Shown here: positions 33,878-41,838 of the stretch, piece after piece
Position numbering within the stretch: position 1 is the first letter of the stretch
How the letters are laid out: the number at the start of each line of letters is the position of its first letter
NCBI RefSeq assembly: GCF_004366075.1
Contig: NZ_SODU01000003.1
Span: 868,001 to 932,000, forward strand
Length of the DNA: 64,000 nt
DNA from: Kribbella pratensis
Lineage (GTDB): Bacteria > Actinomycetota > Actinomycetes > Propionibacteriales > Kribbellaceae
Direction of reading: 5' to 3'
The notes under the pieces: generated by a model
What the model was told of the DNA's origin: nothing
Databases searched by the model: none
The model's input: only the letters and a program-made list of their open reading frames with translations
Made by a program: the position numbers and the translations under genes

Positions 33878-35353
33878 TTACAAGTTCCGGTACTTTTCCG
33901 GCTCCGGCAGCCGCTCGTTCATCGATCCGGACCGGAACCCGCGCGGATCCACCCGCGCCGCCGGGAAACCTTCGGCCATGACCGCATTCACCAGCGACTC
34001 GTGGTCCACCTGGTCCAGCAGCGCGGCGTCGATCTCGATCGAGGCACTGTCCCCGAGGTCCCGGACCCGCACGTTCTGGACGCCGTACGACGCCAATCGC
34101 GAACGGACCGCCTGCTCGGCGCGATCGACGCGGGCGAGCAGGTTCGGGGTGATCCGGATGCCGTACGCGATCCGGCTGGACAGGCACGCCGCGGCCGGCT
34201 TGTCCGAGGTCTCGAGTCCCCAGCTGCGCGACGCCGTACGGATCTGCGCCTTGGTCAGCCGCGCGTCCTTCAGCGGGGTCAGCGCACCGCGCTCGAAGGC
34301 GGCCCGGATCCCCGGCCGGAAGCCGGCGATCGCGTCGTCCGCGTTCGTCCCGGTCGCGATCGCGGTGATCCCGAACTCGTCCGCGATCGGCTGCAGCGTC
34401 TCGACCAGCTCGGCCTTGCAGAAGTAGCACCGGGCGCCCGAGTTCGCCTGGTACCCCTCGCGCTCCATCTCGTGTGTGTGCGGCGTGACGTGGCGGACGC
34501 CGAGGGTGTCCGCGAACCGCGCCGCCGGCTCGAGCTCCGCGGCCGGCAGCGAAGGCGACACTGCCGTCGCCGCGACGACGTTCGCCGGGCCGATCGCCCG
34601 CGCCGCCGCCGCGAGCAGGAACGCCGAGTCGGCGCCGCCACTGAACGCGACCACCATCTTGTCGTACGTCGACAGCCGCCGCATGAGCGCTTCGAGCCGC
34701 TGCTCGAGCACGTACTCGTCGAGCCAGGCCGGGAACTCGGTCAGATCGTTCAGCACGACGTCGGCGCCGTACGCGCGCAACTCGTCCGCGGTGAACGGGC
34801 CGGTCGCGACCGACACCGCGAGCGCGCCGGCCGCATGCGCTCCGTCGATGTCAGCAGTGTGGTCGCCGACGTAGATCGTGGCCCGGTGCTCGCGCAGCGC
34901 CGTACCTTTCTCGGCGCCGTGCAGGTCGCCGACCGGTTCGTCGACGTCCAGGCCGAGGTGTTCGAGGTGCAGACGGACCGACGGGGTGTATTTCGCCGAG
35001 ACGACCATCGTCCGCCCGCGCAACGCCCGGATCGCGGCCAGCGACTCGGCCACGCCCGGCAGCGGCAGGCTGCCCGTGATCGCGTGCGACGGGTAGTGCT
35101 CGCGGTACCGCGCGACCATCGCCTCGACCTGCTCGGGCGGGAACCAGTTCGCCATCTCCCAGGTCAGCGGCGGCCCGAGCCGGCTCACCACCAGGTCGGT
35201 GTCGATCGGCACGCCGGTCTCCGCGGCCAGCAGGTCCCAGACGGCCTGGATCCCGGGCCGGGAGTCGATCAGCGTCATGTCCAGGTCGAACCCGACCACC
35301 AGCTCCGGGACGTCGGCGGTATCGGGAGTGGGCTGGATCGCGGCGGTTGACAC
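33878..35353 (-). CDS. HAD phosphatase fused to LarE-type PP-loop sulfur transferase
   Basis: A 491-residue fusion. Residues 1 to about 215 are a HAD hydrolase with DLDMT (D23, D25, T27) and YVGDHTADIDGAHAAG, close to PGP-type phosphatases. From about 225 a PP-loop ATPase begins: AFSGGADSAF (238-243), a CxxC in GARCYFCKAE (309, 312), GTNADDAIAGFRPG, and AACLSSRIAYG with C390 at the position of the sacrificial cysteine of LarE. LarE makes the nickel-pincer cofactor of lactate racemase together with LarB and LarC; neither is in this window. The phosphatase may act on the pathway nucleotide or pyridinium intermediate, which is inference. Confidence 0.87.
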   Translation of the reverse strand: MSTAAIQPTPDTADVPELVVGFDLDMTLIDSRPGIQAVWDLLAAETGVPIDTDLVVSRLGPPLTWEMANWFPPEQVEAMVARYREHYPSHAITGSLPLPGVAESLAAIRALRGRTMVVSAKYTPSVRLHLEHLGLDVDEPVGDLHGAEKGTALREHRATIYVGDHTADIDGAHAAGALAVSVATGPFTADELRAYGADVVLNDLTEFPAWLDEYVLEQRLEALMRRLSTYDKMVVAFSGGADSAFLLAAAARAIGPANVVAATAVSPSLPAAELEPAARFADTLGVRHVTPHTHEMEREGYQANSGARCYFCKAELVETLQPIADEFGITAIATGTNADDAIAGFRPGIRAAFERGALTPLKDARLTKAQIRTASRSWGLETSDKPAAACLSSRIAYGIRITPNLLARVDRAEQAVRSRLASYGVQNVRVRDLGDSASIEIDAALLDQVDHESLVNAVMAEGFPAARVDPRGFRSGSMNERLPEPEKYRNL

Positions 35354-35459
35354 GTCCCCAACCCTAACAAGCGCCTGACGGTCCGCATCCCGAAACGTCG
35401 CTTAAGTCCACTAAATCAGTTGGATTATGGGACATAACAACCGACCCGAGGGAGCACGC

Positions 35460-36389
35460 ATGACCACGCAACTCGAAGCGCCGGAGATCACTGTCACCAA
35501 GGCCGGCGGGGCGATCGGCGCCGTGATCGGCAACGTCCAGCTCGGCGGCGACCTGGCGCCGGAGACCGTCGCCGCGATCCGGCAGGCCCTGCTCGACCAC
35601 AAGGTGATCTTCTTCCGCGACCAGCACCACCTCGACGACGCCGGCCAGCTCGCCTTCGCGAAGTTGCTCGGTACGCCGACACTCGCGCACCCGACCTCGA
35701 AGAGCCTCGACGGCGCCGCGAACGTCCTGCCGATCGACTCGGACTACAGCAAGGCGAACAGCTGGCACACCGACGTCACGTTCGTCGACCGGATCCCCGC
35801 GATCAGTCTGCTCCGTGCTGTCACGCTCCCGGCGTACGGCGGGAACACCACCTGGGCCAACACGGTCACGGCGTACGCGAAGCTGCCGCAGTCGCTGCAG
35901 GCGCTCGTCGATCGCCTGTGGGCGGTGCACAGCAACAAGTACGACTACGCCGGGCATGCCGACGAGCGGCGTATCGGCGGTGTGGACGTGAAGGTCGAGG
36001 AGCACCGCAAACAGTTCGAGTCGAAGGTGTTCGAGACCGAGCACCCGGTGGTCCGCGTCCATCCCGAGACGGGCGAGCGCGCGCTCGTGCTCGGTCATTT
36101 CGTACGCCGGTTCGTCGGACTGAGCAGCACCGAGACGACCGCGCTGTTCCAGCTCCTGCAGAACCGGGTCACGAACCTCGACAACACCGTCCGCTGGCAG
36201 TGGCAGCCGGGCGACCTGGCGATCTGGGACAACCGCGCGACGCAGCACTACGGCGTCGCCGACTACGACGACCTCCCCCGCCGGCTGCACCGGATCACGC
36301 TCGCCGGCGACGTACCCGTCAGCGTGGACGGCGTCCGCAGTACGCCGCGGACGGGCGACGCCTCGCACTTCTCCGCACTTGACAACTGA
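35460..36389 (+). CDS. Alpha-ketoglutarate-dependent sulfate ester dioxygenase (TauD family)
   Basis: A 309-residue TauD/TfdA oxygenase, ATG 35460 after GAGGGAG. The iron ligands are H and D in NSWHTDVTF and the distal H in RATQHYGVADYD; the 2-oxoglutarate arginine is in RRLHRITLAGDVPV. Long stretches (KVIFFRDQHHLDDAGQLAFA, TEHPVVRVHPETGER) match what I recall of Mycobacterium tuberculosis Rv3406, a type II alkyl sulfatase that releases sulfate from alkyl sulfates. The expected role is sulfur scavenging. A TetR gene and an R2lox gene follow on the same strand. Confidence 0.88.
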   Translation: MTTQLEAPEITVTKAGGAIGAVIGNVQLGGDLAPETVAAIRQALLDHKVIFFRDQHHLDDAGQLAFAKLLGTPTLAHPTSKSLDGAANVLPIDSDYSKANSWHTDVTFVDRIPAISLLRAVTLPAYGGNTTWANTVTAYAKLPQSLQALVDRLWAVHSNKYDYAGHADERRIGGVDVKVEEHRKQFESKVFETEHPVVRVHPETGERALVLGHFVRRFVGLSSTETTALFQLLQNRVTNLDNTVRWQWQPGDLAIWDNRATQHYGVADYDDLPRRLHRITLAGDVPVSVDGVRSTPRTGDASHFSALDN

Positions 36390-36444
36390 AGACAAGATGT
36401 CCGAGCACTTGACATTCGGAGGAGCTTTGTAAACCCTCATCCGC

Positions 36445-37038
36445 ATGGACTCGTTTGCCGATCGAACCAAGCGCCGGCTGCGTGACGAGTTGCTGGACGC
36501 TGCGCAGGACGCCATCGAAACAGGTGGGTACGACGGGCTTCGGATGGCCGAGGTGGCTCGTCGTACCGGGGTGTCCCGGCAGACCGTCTACAACGAGTTC
36601 GGCGGCAAGTGGGGCGTACTGGAGGCCGTCGCTGCACGCGAGACCGAACGGTTCCTGCTGGATGTGAACGCGGCGCTCGCCGAGCAGTCCGATCCGATCG
36701 ACGGTCTCCGGGCCGCCGTCGAGCGGGCGCTCACGCTCGCCGGGGCGAACCCGCTGATCAAGGCGGCGCTGAGCCAGCCGGGATCCGACCAAGCCAGCCA
36801 GCTGCTGACAACACGGGGGCAGCAGGTGCTGGAGCTGGCACAGCTACGGCTGGATGCCCATGTCAGGGAGCACTGGCCGGAGGTGCCGGCGGAGGACGCG
36901 ACCAACTGCGTCGACGTCGCCTTGCGCGTCGTCATCAGCCACATCGTCACCCCGGGCCCTCCCCCGGCGGTGGTGGCGGCGCAGTTGGCTCGCGTCCTCT
37001 CGCCCTTCTTAGCCGAGTCACGGAGGTTGCACGTATGA
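36445..37038 (+). CDS. TetR family transcriptional regulator
   Basis: A 197-residue regulator. Helix-turn-helix: DELLDAAQDAIETGGYDGLR, MAEVARRTGVSRQTVYNEFG, GKWGVLEAV. The C-terminal ligand domain is short and helical. Its last four bases overlap the R2lox start (ATGA), so the pair forms a coupled operon. Upstream, TTGACA occurs twice within repeated GCACTTGACA words (36376 and about 36406), one inside the end of the dioxygenase gene. Confidence 0.9.
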   Translation: MDSFADRTKRRLRDELLDAAQDAIETGGYDGLRMAEVARRTGVSRQTVYNEFGGKWGVLEAVAARETERFLLDVNAALAEQSDPIDGLRAAVERALTLAGANPLIKAALSQPGSDQASQLLTTRGQQVLELAQLRLDAHVREHWPEVPAEDATNCVDVALRVVISHIVTPGPPPAVVAAQLARVLSPFLAESRRLHV

Positions 37039-37982
37039 ACGAGCTGCACAGACAGGGCTTCACCTCGCTCCGGGCCGGTGGGCTGAACTGGGACGCGTTG
37101 CCGCTGCGGCTGTTCGACAAGGGCAACCGCAAGTTCTGGAACCCGCGCGACATCGACTTCAGCCAGGACGCCAAGGACTGGCAGGAGCTGGGCGACAACG
37201 ACAAGGACAATGCGTTGATGCTCTGCTCGCAGTTCATCGCGGGCGAGGAGGCGGTGACCGAGGACCTGCAGCCGTTCCTGCGGGCGATGGCCGCCGAGGG
37301 GCGCTTCGGCGACGAGATGTACCTGACCCAGTTCTGCTTCGAGGAGGCCAAGCACACCGCGGTCTTCCGGCTCTGGCTGGACGCCGTCGGCGTCACCGAG
37401 GACCTGCACCGGTACGTCGAGAACAACCCGGGCTACCGCGCGATCTTCTACGAGGCGCTGCCCGTCGCGCTCAAGTCGCTCGCCGACGACCCGTCACCGG
37501 CCAACCAGGTCCGCGCGTCGGTGACCTACAACCACGTGGTGGAAGGAACTCTGGCCCTCACCGGGTACCACGCGTGGAACCTGCTCTGTACGGCGCGCGG
37601 CGTCCTGCCCGGGATGCAGGAGCTGATCCGCCGGATCGGCGACGATGAGCGCCGGCACATGGCGTGGGGCACCTTCACCTGCCGCCGGCACGTCGCCGGG
37701 GACGCGTCGAACTGGAAGGTCGTCACCGACACGATGGAGGAGCTCCTCCCGCACGCGCTGACCCAGATCCAGTGGGCGATGGACAACTCCCCCGAGCTCC
37801 CGCCGGAGATCAACCCGACCGCGTTGATGACGTACGCCGGCGATCGGGCCACCCGCCGGCTCGGCGCGATCGAGTCGGCCGTCGGCGCGGACGTCGCCGG
37901 GATCGACCTCGACTACTCCCCCGAGAAGCTCGAGGACGACTTCGGCGACGAAGACTCAGCCGCGCTGGCGGCGGTTCGCTAG
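37035..37982 (+). CDS. R2-like ligand-binding oxidase (R2lox)
   Basis: A 315-residue ferritin-fold Mn/Fe oxidase. All residues defining R2lox appear at a constant +3 offset from Rv0233: metal ligands E71, E104, H107, E170, E205 and H208 (GEEAV, CFEEAKHTAVF, VVEG, DDERRHMAWG), and the pair V74/Y165 that forms the Val-Tyr ether cross-link. The protein is therefore not a ribonucleotide reductase subunit. Known members bind a long-chain lipid. ATG 37035 follows GGAGG and overlaps the TetR stop. The 3' end overlaps the convergent MFS gene by 27 bases. Confidence 0.93.
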   Translation: MNELHRQGFTSLRAGGLNWDALPLRLFDKGNRKFWNPRDIDFSQDAKDWQELGDNDKDNALMLCSQFIAGEEAVTEDLQPFLRAMAAEGRFGDEMYLTQFCFEEAKHTAVFRLWLDAVGVTEDLHRYVENNPGYRAIFYEALPVALKSLADDPSPANQVRASVTYNHVVEGTLALTGYHAWNLLCTARGVLPGMQELIRRIGDDERRHMAWGTFTCRRHVAGDASNWKVVTDTMEELLPHALTQIQWAMDNSPELPPEINPTALMTYAGDRATRRLGAIESAVGADVAGIDLDYSPEKLEDDFGDEDSAALAAVR

Positions 37983-39119
37983 CAGAACAACGAGCGCTGC
38001 CGTCGCCAGTACTGCGGGAAGCCAGGTGACCATCGTCGTACCGAGATGGTCGGCGACCTGGCCGCCGGTGAAGGCGCCTAGTGCGATCGATCCGTTGTAA
38101 ATGCCCACCAGCACGGCGGACGATGATTCGGGGGCACTGGGCGCCGCCGCGTGTCCCCACGCCTGGGTGCTGACACTAGTTCCGCCGTACGCGAGGCCCC
38201 AGATCACCAATAGGACAAGGGATCCGGCGAGGGTGGCGCCGAGGACGGGCATGGCCAGCGCTGTCAGGGCGATGCCTCCGGCGATGACGGTGAGAGCGCG
38301 GGTCGGGCGGAGGGCACCGGTGAGGAAGTTGCCGATGACACCGGCCACGCCGTACGCGAGGAGCAGCGTGCCGATCAGCGCCGGGCCGGTGTGCGGCTCG
38401 AGGAGCGGGCGAACGTAGGTGTACGCCGCGAAGTGGCCGGTCACGATCAGCGCGACGAGGACCAGCCCTACGCGCACCTGCTTGATCTGCAGCACTTCCC
38501 GTACGTCGGCCAGCCGGACTGCACGCTCCGGGGGTAGGGTGGGCAGGAAGGTGCTGAGAGCAACAGTTAGTCCGAGGGCGAGCAGTCCGACGCCGGCGAA
38601 GGCCCAGCGCCAACCGACGAGTTCACCGACGTACGCCCCGGCCGGAATCCCTAGCACGGAGGCGATTCCGATGCCGCTGAAGATGAGTGAGGTGGCCGGT
38701 CCGGCGGCGTGTTCGGGTACGACGCGGCGCGCGAGGCTGACCGTGAAGAGCCAGACGCCGCCGATCGAGATGCCCATCAGGACGCGGGCTGCGAGGAAGA
38801 TCGGGTAGACCGGGGCTGTTGCGGCGATGAACGCGGCGACGGCGAGCAGGACCATCAGACCGCTGAGGACTGTTCTGCGGTCGAGCTTGCCGAGCAGCAA
38901 CGGGAGGACAGGTGAGGCGACTGCCGACACGATGCCTGTGACGGTGAGGCTCAGGCCGGCGGTGCCTTCGGTGATGTGGAGAGTGTCGCTCATCGGGGTG
39001 AGCAGGCCGACCGGGAGCATCTCGGCGGTGACCACGGTGAAGACCGTGGCGGCCATGGTCACGGACGCGGCCCAGGCCCGCGCGTCGGTGGCCGACTGGT
39101 CGACGCAGATCGTTGTCAT
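37956..39119 (-). CDS. MFS transporter, DHA1 (AraJ/NepI-like) family
   Basis: A 387-residue, 12-helix protein. ATG 39119 gives a normal short cytoplasmic start; the longer frame to 39209 would run through the LysR operator. Motifs include TVVTAEMLPVGLLTPMSDTL, LLLGKLDRRTVLSGLMVLLA and GVWLFTVSLARRVVPEHAAG, as in the arabinose/nucleoside efflux group. It is divergent from a LysR regulator over 88 bases that hold a perfect 15-bp palindrome. Confidence 0.9.
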   Translation of the reverse strand: MTTICVDQSATDARAWAASVTMAATVFTVVTAEMLPVGLLTPMSDTLHITEGTAGLSLTVTGIVSAVASPVLPLLLGKLDRRTVLSGLMVLLAVAAFIAATAPVYPIFLAARVLMGISIGGVWLFTVSLARRVVPEHAAGPATSLIFSGIGIASVLGIPAGAYVGELVGWRWAFAGVGLLALGLTVALSTFLPTLPPERAVRLADVREVLQIKQVRVGLVLVALIVTGHFAAYTYVRPLLEPHTGPALIGTLLLAYGVAGVIGNFLTGALRPTRALTVIAGGIALTALAMPVLGATLAGSLVLLVIWGLAYGGTSVSTQAWGHAAAPSAPESSSAVLVGIYNGSIALGAFTGGQVADHLGTTMVTWLPAVLATAALVVLLANRRQRG

Positions 39120-39176
39120 ATCACCAGTGAGCCGTCGCAAGGTGGTGCGGAACAACGGCGATCTGGTCATGCTTGT

Positions 39177-39191
39177 ATTAGCTGAGCTAAT
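39177..39191. promoter_or_regulatory. LysR-type operator ATTAGCTGAGCTAAT
   Basis: The 15-base sequence is a perfect palindrome apart from its centre base and has the T-N11-A form bound by LysR regulators. It lies 16 bases before the LysR start and 57 bases before the divergent MFS start. Confidence 0.75.
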
Positions 39192-39207
39192 CGATGATCG
39201 TGGAGTC

Positions 39208-40086
39208 ATGGCTGTCGAGATCCGCGAACTGGAGTGTTTCCTGGTGTTGTCCGAGGAACTGCACTTCGGGCGTACCGCGGAACGGCTCTACCTCTCGCAG
39301 AGCCGGGTCAGCCAAATGCTGCAGTCGCTGGAGCGGCGGATCGGCGGGCCGTTGTTCGAGCGGACGAGCCGTCGGGTCGCGCTGACGCCGTTGGGCAAGG
39401 AGTTCCTGACGTCATTGCGGCCGGCGTACGCCGCTCTGGAGCGGGTGGTCGAGAACGCCCACGAGTACGCGGCCTGCGTGAAGGGCAAGCTGCGGATCGG
39501 GTTCCAGGGGTCCGCGAACGACGACATGCTCCGGGCGGTGTCGGCGTTCCAGGCGCGTAATCCGAACTGCCTGATCGACGTCTGCGAGCTCCCGCTGAAC
39601 GATCCGTTCGGGGCGCTCCGTCGCGGCACCGTCGACGCGGCCGTCGTACTGCTGCCGGTCGCCGAAGACGATCTGGTCGTGGGTCCGGTCTTCTCGCGCC
39701 ACCCGCAAACCCTCGCGGTGTGCAAGCGGCACCGGCTCGCCGACCGGGCCTCGATCGACGCCGAGGACCTGGCCGGCGAGACCCTGATCGCCTTCTCCGG
39801 CCCGGCGCCCGGCTACTGGCGCCAGGCCCAGGCGCCCACCCAGACACCCAGCGGCGCGCTCATCCACCGTGGCCCCGACGTCGCCACCTTGCAGGAAGGC
39901 CTGTCGCTGATCGCCGCCAACCGCGGCGCGATGCTCGTCTGCCAACCCACCGCCGCCCTCAACGGCCGGGCCGGCATCGTCACGGTCCCCCTGACCGGCC
40001 TCCCCGACTCCGCCCTCGCCCTCGTCTGGCGCCGCGGCGAACAGACCCCCTCCGTCAAGGCCTTCGCCGAACACCTGAAGACCTAA
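39208..40086 (+). CDS. LysR family transcriptional regulator
   Basis: A 292-residue regulator starting at ATG 39208. The N-terminal winged helix is standard (ELECFLVLSEELHFGRTAER, LYLSQSRVSQMLQSLERRIG, LFERTSRRVALTPLGKEFL). The periplasmic-binding-like effector domain begins at about residue 90 (KGKLRIGFQGSANDDML). It probably activates the divergent MFS gene in response to an unknown ligand. The stop is one base before a hairpin that shares a 15-base core with the 96-bp repeats at 55916. Confidence 0.93.
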   Translation: MAVEIRELECFLVLSEELHFGRTAERLYLSQSRVSQMLQSLERRIGGPLFERTSRRVALTPLGKEFLTSLRPAYAALERVVENAHEYAACVKGKLRIGFQGSANDDMLRAVSAFQARNPNCLIDVCELPLNDPFGALRRGTVDAAVVLLPVAEDDLVVGPVFSRHPQTLAVCKRHRLADRASIDAEDLAGETLIAFSGPAPGYWRQAQAPTQTPSGALIHRGPDVATLQEGLSLIAANRGAMLVCQPTAALNGRAGIVTVPLTGLPDSALALVWRRGEQTPSVKAFAEHLKT

Positions 40087-40167
40087 CGACAGGAGGTGTC
40101 GGTCGGCTGGGTAGTGCACCTGAGCGGGAATCCGGTTGTGCGTACGGTGTCTCGCCGGTGCACTACC
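40087..40167. terminator. Double hairpin between convergent LysR and HxlR genes
   Basis: CGACAGGAGGTGTCG (40087-40101) folds as a five-base stem around GGAGG and is identical to the start of the two 96-bp repeats at 55922 and 56938. It is followed by GGTAGTGCACC (40110-40120), which pairs perfectly with GGTGCACTACC (40157-40167). The second stem covers the HxlR stop codon. The position suits a bidirectional terminator. Confidence 0.7.
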
Positions 40168-40600
40168 TGTCCTTGCGTACCTCGGTGTCGGCTGCGGTGA
40201 CCAGGCGGCCGTCGGCGGCGTGTACTTCGAGTGGTCGCAGGGGCTGCTGATCGCGGCGGTCCAAGAGTTGTGAGTGCGGCTCGCCGGCCTCGAAGGCGAA
40301 GGCCTCACCCCACTGGCGCAAGGCCACGATCACCGGGAAGAGCGCCTCACCCTTGGCGGTCAGGACGTACTCGTGGCGGGCGCCGGCCGGGACGGTCTCG
40401 AGAATGCCGTTGTCGACCAGAGATCGCAGGCGTGCGCTGAGGATGTTCTTCGCGACACCGAGGCTGCGCTGGAAGTCACCGAACCGGCGGCTGCCGTCGA
40501 ACGCGTCGCGCACGATCAGCAGCGACCACCAGTCGCCGACCACATCCACCGACCGCGCCACCGGGCAGCTCTCACCGTCGAACCTGGTCCGCTTGACCAT
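40163..40600 (-). CDS. HxlR family transcriptional regulator
   Basis: A 145-residue winged-helix protein with the HxlR pattern: an N-terminal cysteine in ESCPVARSVDVVGDWWSLLI, then DFQRSLGVAKNILSARLRSL and the wing RHEYVLTAKGEALFPVIVAL. Members often sense reactive or electrophilic compounds through that cysteine. Divergent from an MFS gene; two near-identical operators lie in the 50-base gap. Confidence 0.92.
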   Translation of the reverse strand: MVKRTRFDGESCPVARSVDVVGDWWSLLIVRDAFDGSRRFGDFQRSLGVAKNILSARLRSLVDNGILETVPAGARHEYVLTAKGEALFPVIVALRQWGEAFAFEAGEPHSQLLDRRDQQPLRPLEVHAADGRLVTAADTEVRKDR

Positions 40601-40612
40601 CCCGCACCTCCT

Positions 40613-40658
40613 GGTTGCAACATGCTACCAACTCCTCTTACGGTGGCAACATGCAACC
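40613..40658. promoter_or_regulatory. Two 17-bp operators GGTNGCAACATGCNACC
   Basis: GGTTGCAACATGCTACC (40613-40629) and GGTGGCAACATGCAACC (40642-40658) are near-palindromic copies with centres 29 bases apart. The first is 13 bases from the HxlR start; the second covers the ATG (40651) of the MFS gene. They are the probable HxlR binding sites for both directions. Confidence 0.75.
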
Positions 40659-41838
40659 AAAACTCCTGGCCGTGGCAGCCGGCGTCGCGGTCGCGACCGT
40701 GTACTTCGCCCAGCCGCTCCTCGTCACGATGGGAAGCGACCTCGGCATCGCGCCCGGGACGGTCGGCGTCGTCGTCACCGTGACGCAAGTCGGCTACGGC
40801 CTCGGTCTGTTCTTCCTCGTACCGCTGGGCGATCTGCTCGACCGTCGGCGACTCGTCCAGGTCCAGTTCCTGCTGCTGGCGGTTGCGCTGCTCACCACTG
40901 CTCTCGCCAGGAACGCCGCGATGTTGATGATCGGACTCGGCGCGGTCGGCGCACTCGCCGTCGTCGCGCAGTCCCTGGTCGTGCTCGGCGCCGCGCTGAG
41001 CGATCCGGCCGAGCGCGGCCGGACGGTCGGCACCATCACCACCGGCATCGTGCTCGGCATCCTCCTGGCCCGCACCGCGTCCGGTGTCCTCACGGACCTC
41101 CTTGGCTGGCGAGCCGTCTACCTGATCGCATGCGCCGCCTCCCTTGCAATCACAATGTTCTTCGTCCGGTCTGCCCCACAGCCCAGGGTTCGGTTGACGT
41201 ACGGCGAACTACTGCGGTCGACCGTTGATCTCTGGCGCGAGCGACTGTTCCGCGAGAGCGCGATCCGCGCATTCTTCATCTTCGCGTCGTTCTCCACGCT
41301 CTGGAGCTCGATCGCCCTGCCGCTGTCCGAGCGTTCGTTGTCCCACACCGAGATCGGTGCGTTCGGCCTGATCGGCGCGGCGGGCGCACTCGCAGCCGGC
41401 CCGGCGGGGCGGCTTGCGGATCGCGGCTACGGGCGAGTCGTGACAACAGCCGCCTCGGTGCTGTTGGCAACGAGTTGGGCGGTCACGGCCTGGACGCCGA
41501 GATCCCTGGTGGCGTTGGCGATCGGCACGATCCTGCTCGACCTCACCGTACAGGCCGTGCACGTCACCAACCAGAGCCGGATCTACCCGCTCCGGCCGGA
41601 GGCGGGCGGCCGGATCATCGGCGGCTACATGATCTTCTACTCACTCGGCAGCGGCACCGGCGCGATCGCGTCCACCATGCTCTACGAACACGCCGGCTGG
41701 ACCGGCGTCTGCCTCCTCGGCACAGCCTTCGGACTGGGCTCGGTCCTGACAACGCTCAGCCGAGCACCGCGAGGGGTCACAGGCCCAGGAGTTCGACGGA
41801 CTTCTCGCGCATCTCGACCTTGCGGATCTTGCCGGTGA
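40651..41838 (+). CDS. MFS transporter, DHA1 family
   Basis: A 395-residue, 12-helix protein. ATG 40651 is preferred over TTG 40615, which would place the operator in the gene. Features include TVYFAQPLLVTMGSDLGIAP, LVPLGDLLDRRRLVQVQFLL and GRIIGGYMIFYSLGSGTGAI. It is divergent from HxlR and likely exports the regulator's inducer. The last 20 or so codons (ending RASRPCGSCR) run into the 3' end of the convergent acyl-CoA ligase gene, so the natural stop may have been lost. Confidence 0.88.
   Translation: MQPKLLAVAAGVAVATVYFAQPLLVTMGSDLGIAPGTVGVVVTVTQVGYGLGLFFLVPLGDLLDRRRLVQVQFLLLAVALLTTALARNAAMLMIGLGAVGALAVVAQSLVVLGAALSDPAERGRTVGTITTGIVLGILLARTASGVLTDLLGWRAVYLIACAASLAITMFFVRSAPQPRVRLTYGELLRSTVDLWRERLFRESAIRAFFIFASFSTLWSSIALPLSERSLSHTEIGAFGLIGAAGALAAGPAGRLADRGYGRVVTTAASVLLATSWAVTAWTPRSLVALAIGTILLDLTVQAVHVTNQSRIYPLRPEAGGRIIGGYMIFYSLGSGTGAIASTMLYEHAGWTGVCLLGTAFGLGSVLTTLSRAPRGVTGPGVRRTSRASRPCGSCR

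Noticed and set aside
37035..37982. Ribonucleotide reductase beta subunit
   Set aside because: The V74/Y165 pair and ligand spacing are those of R2lox, and no nrdA is adjacent.
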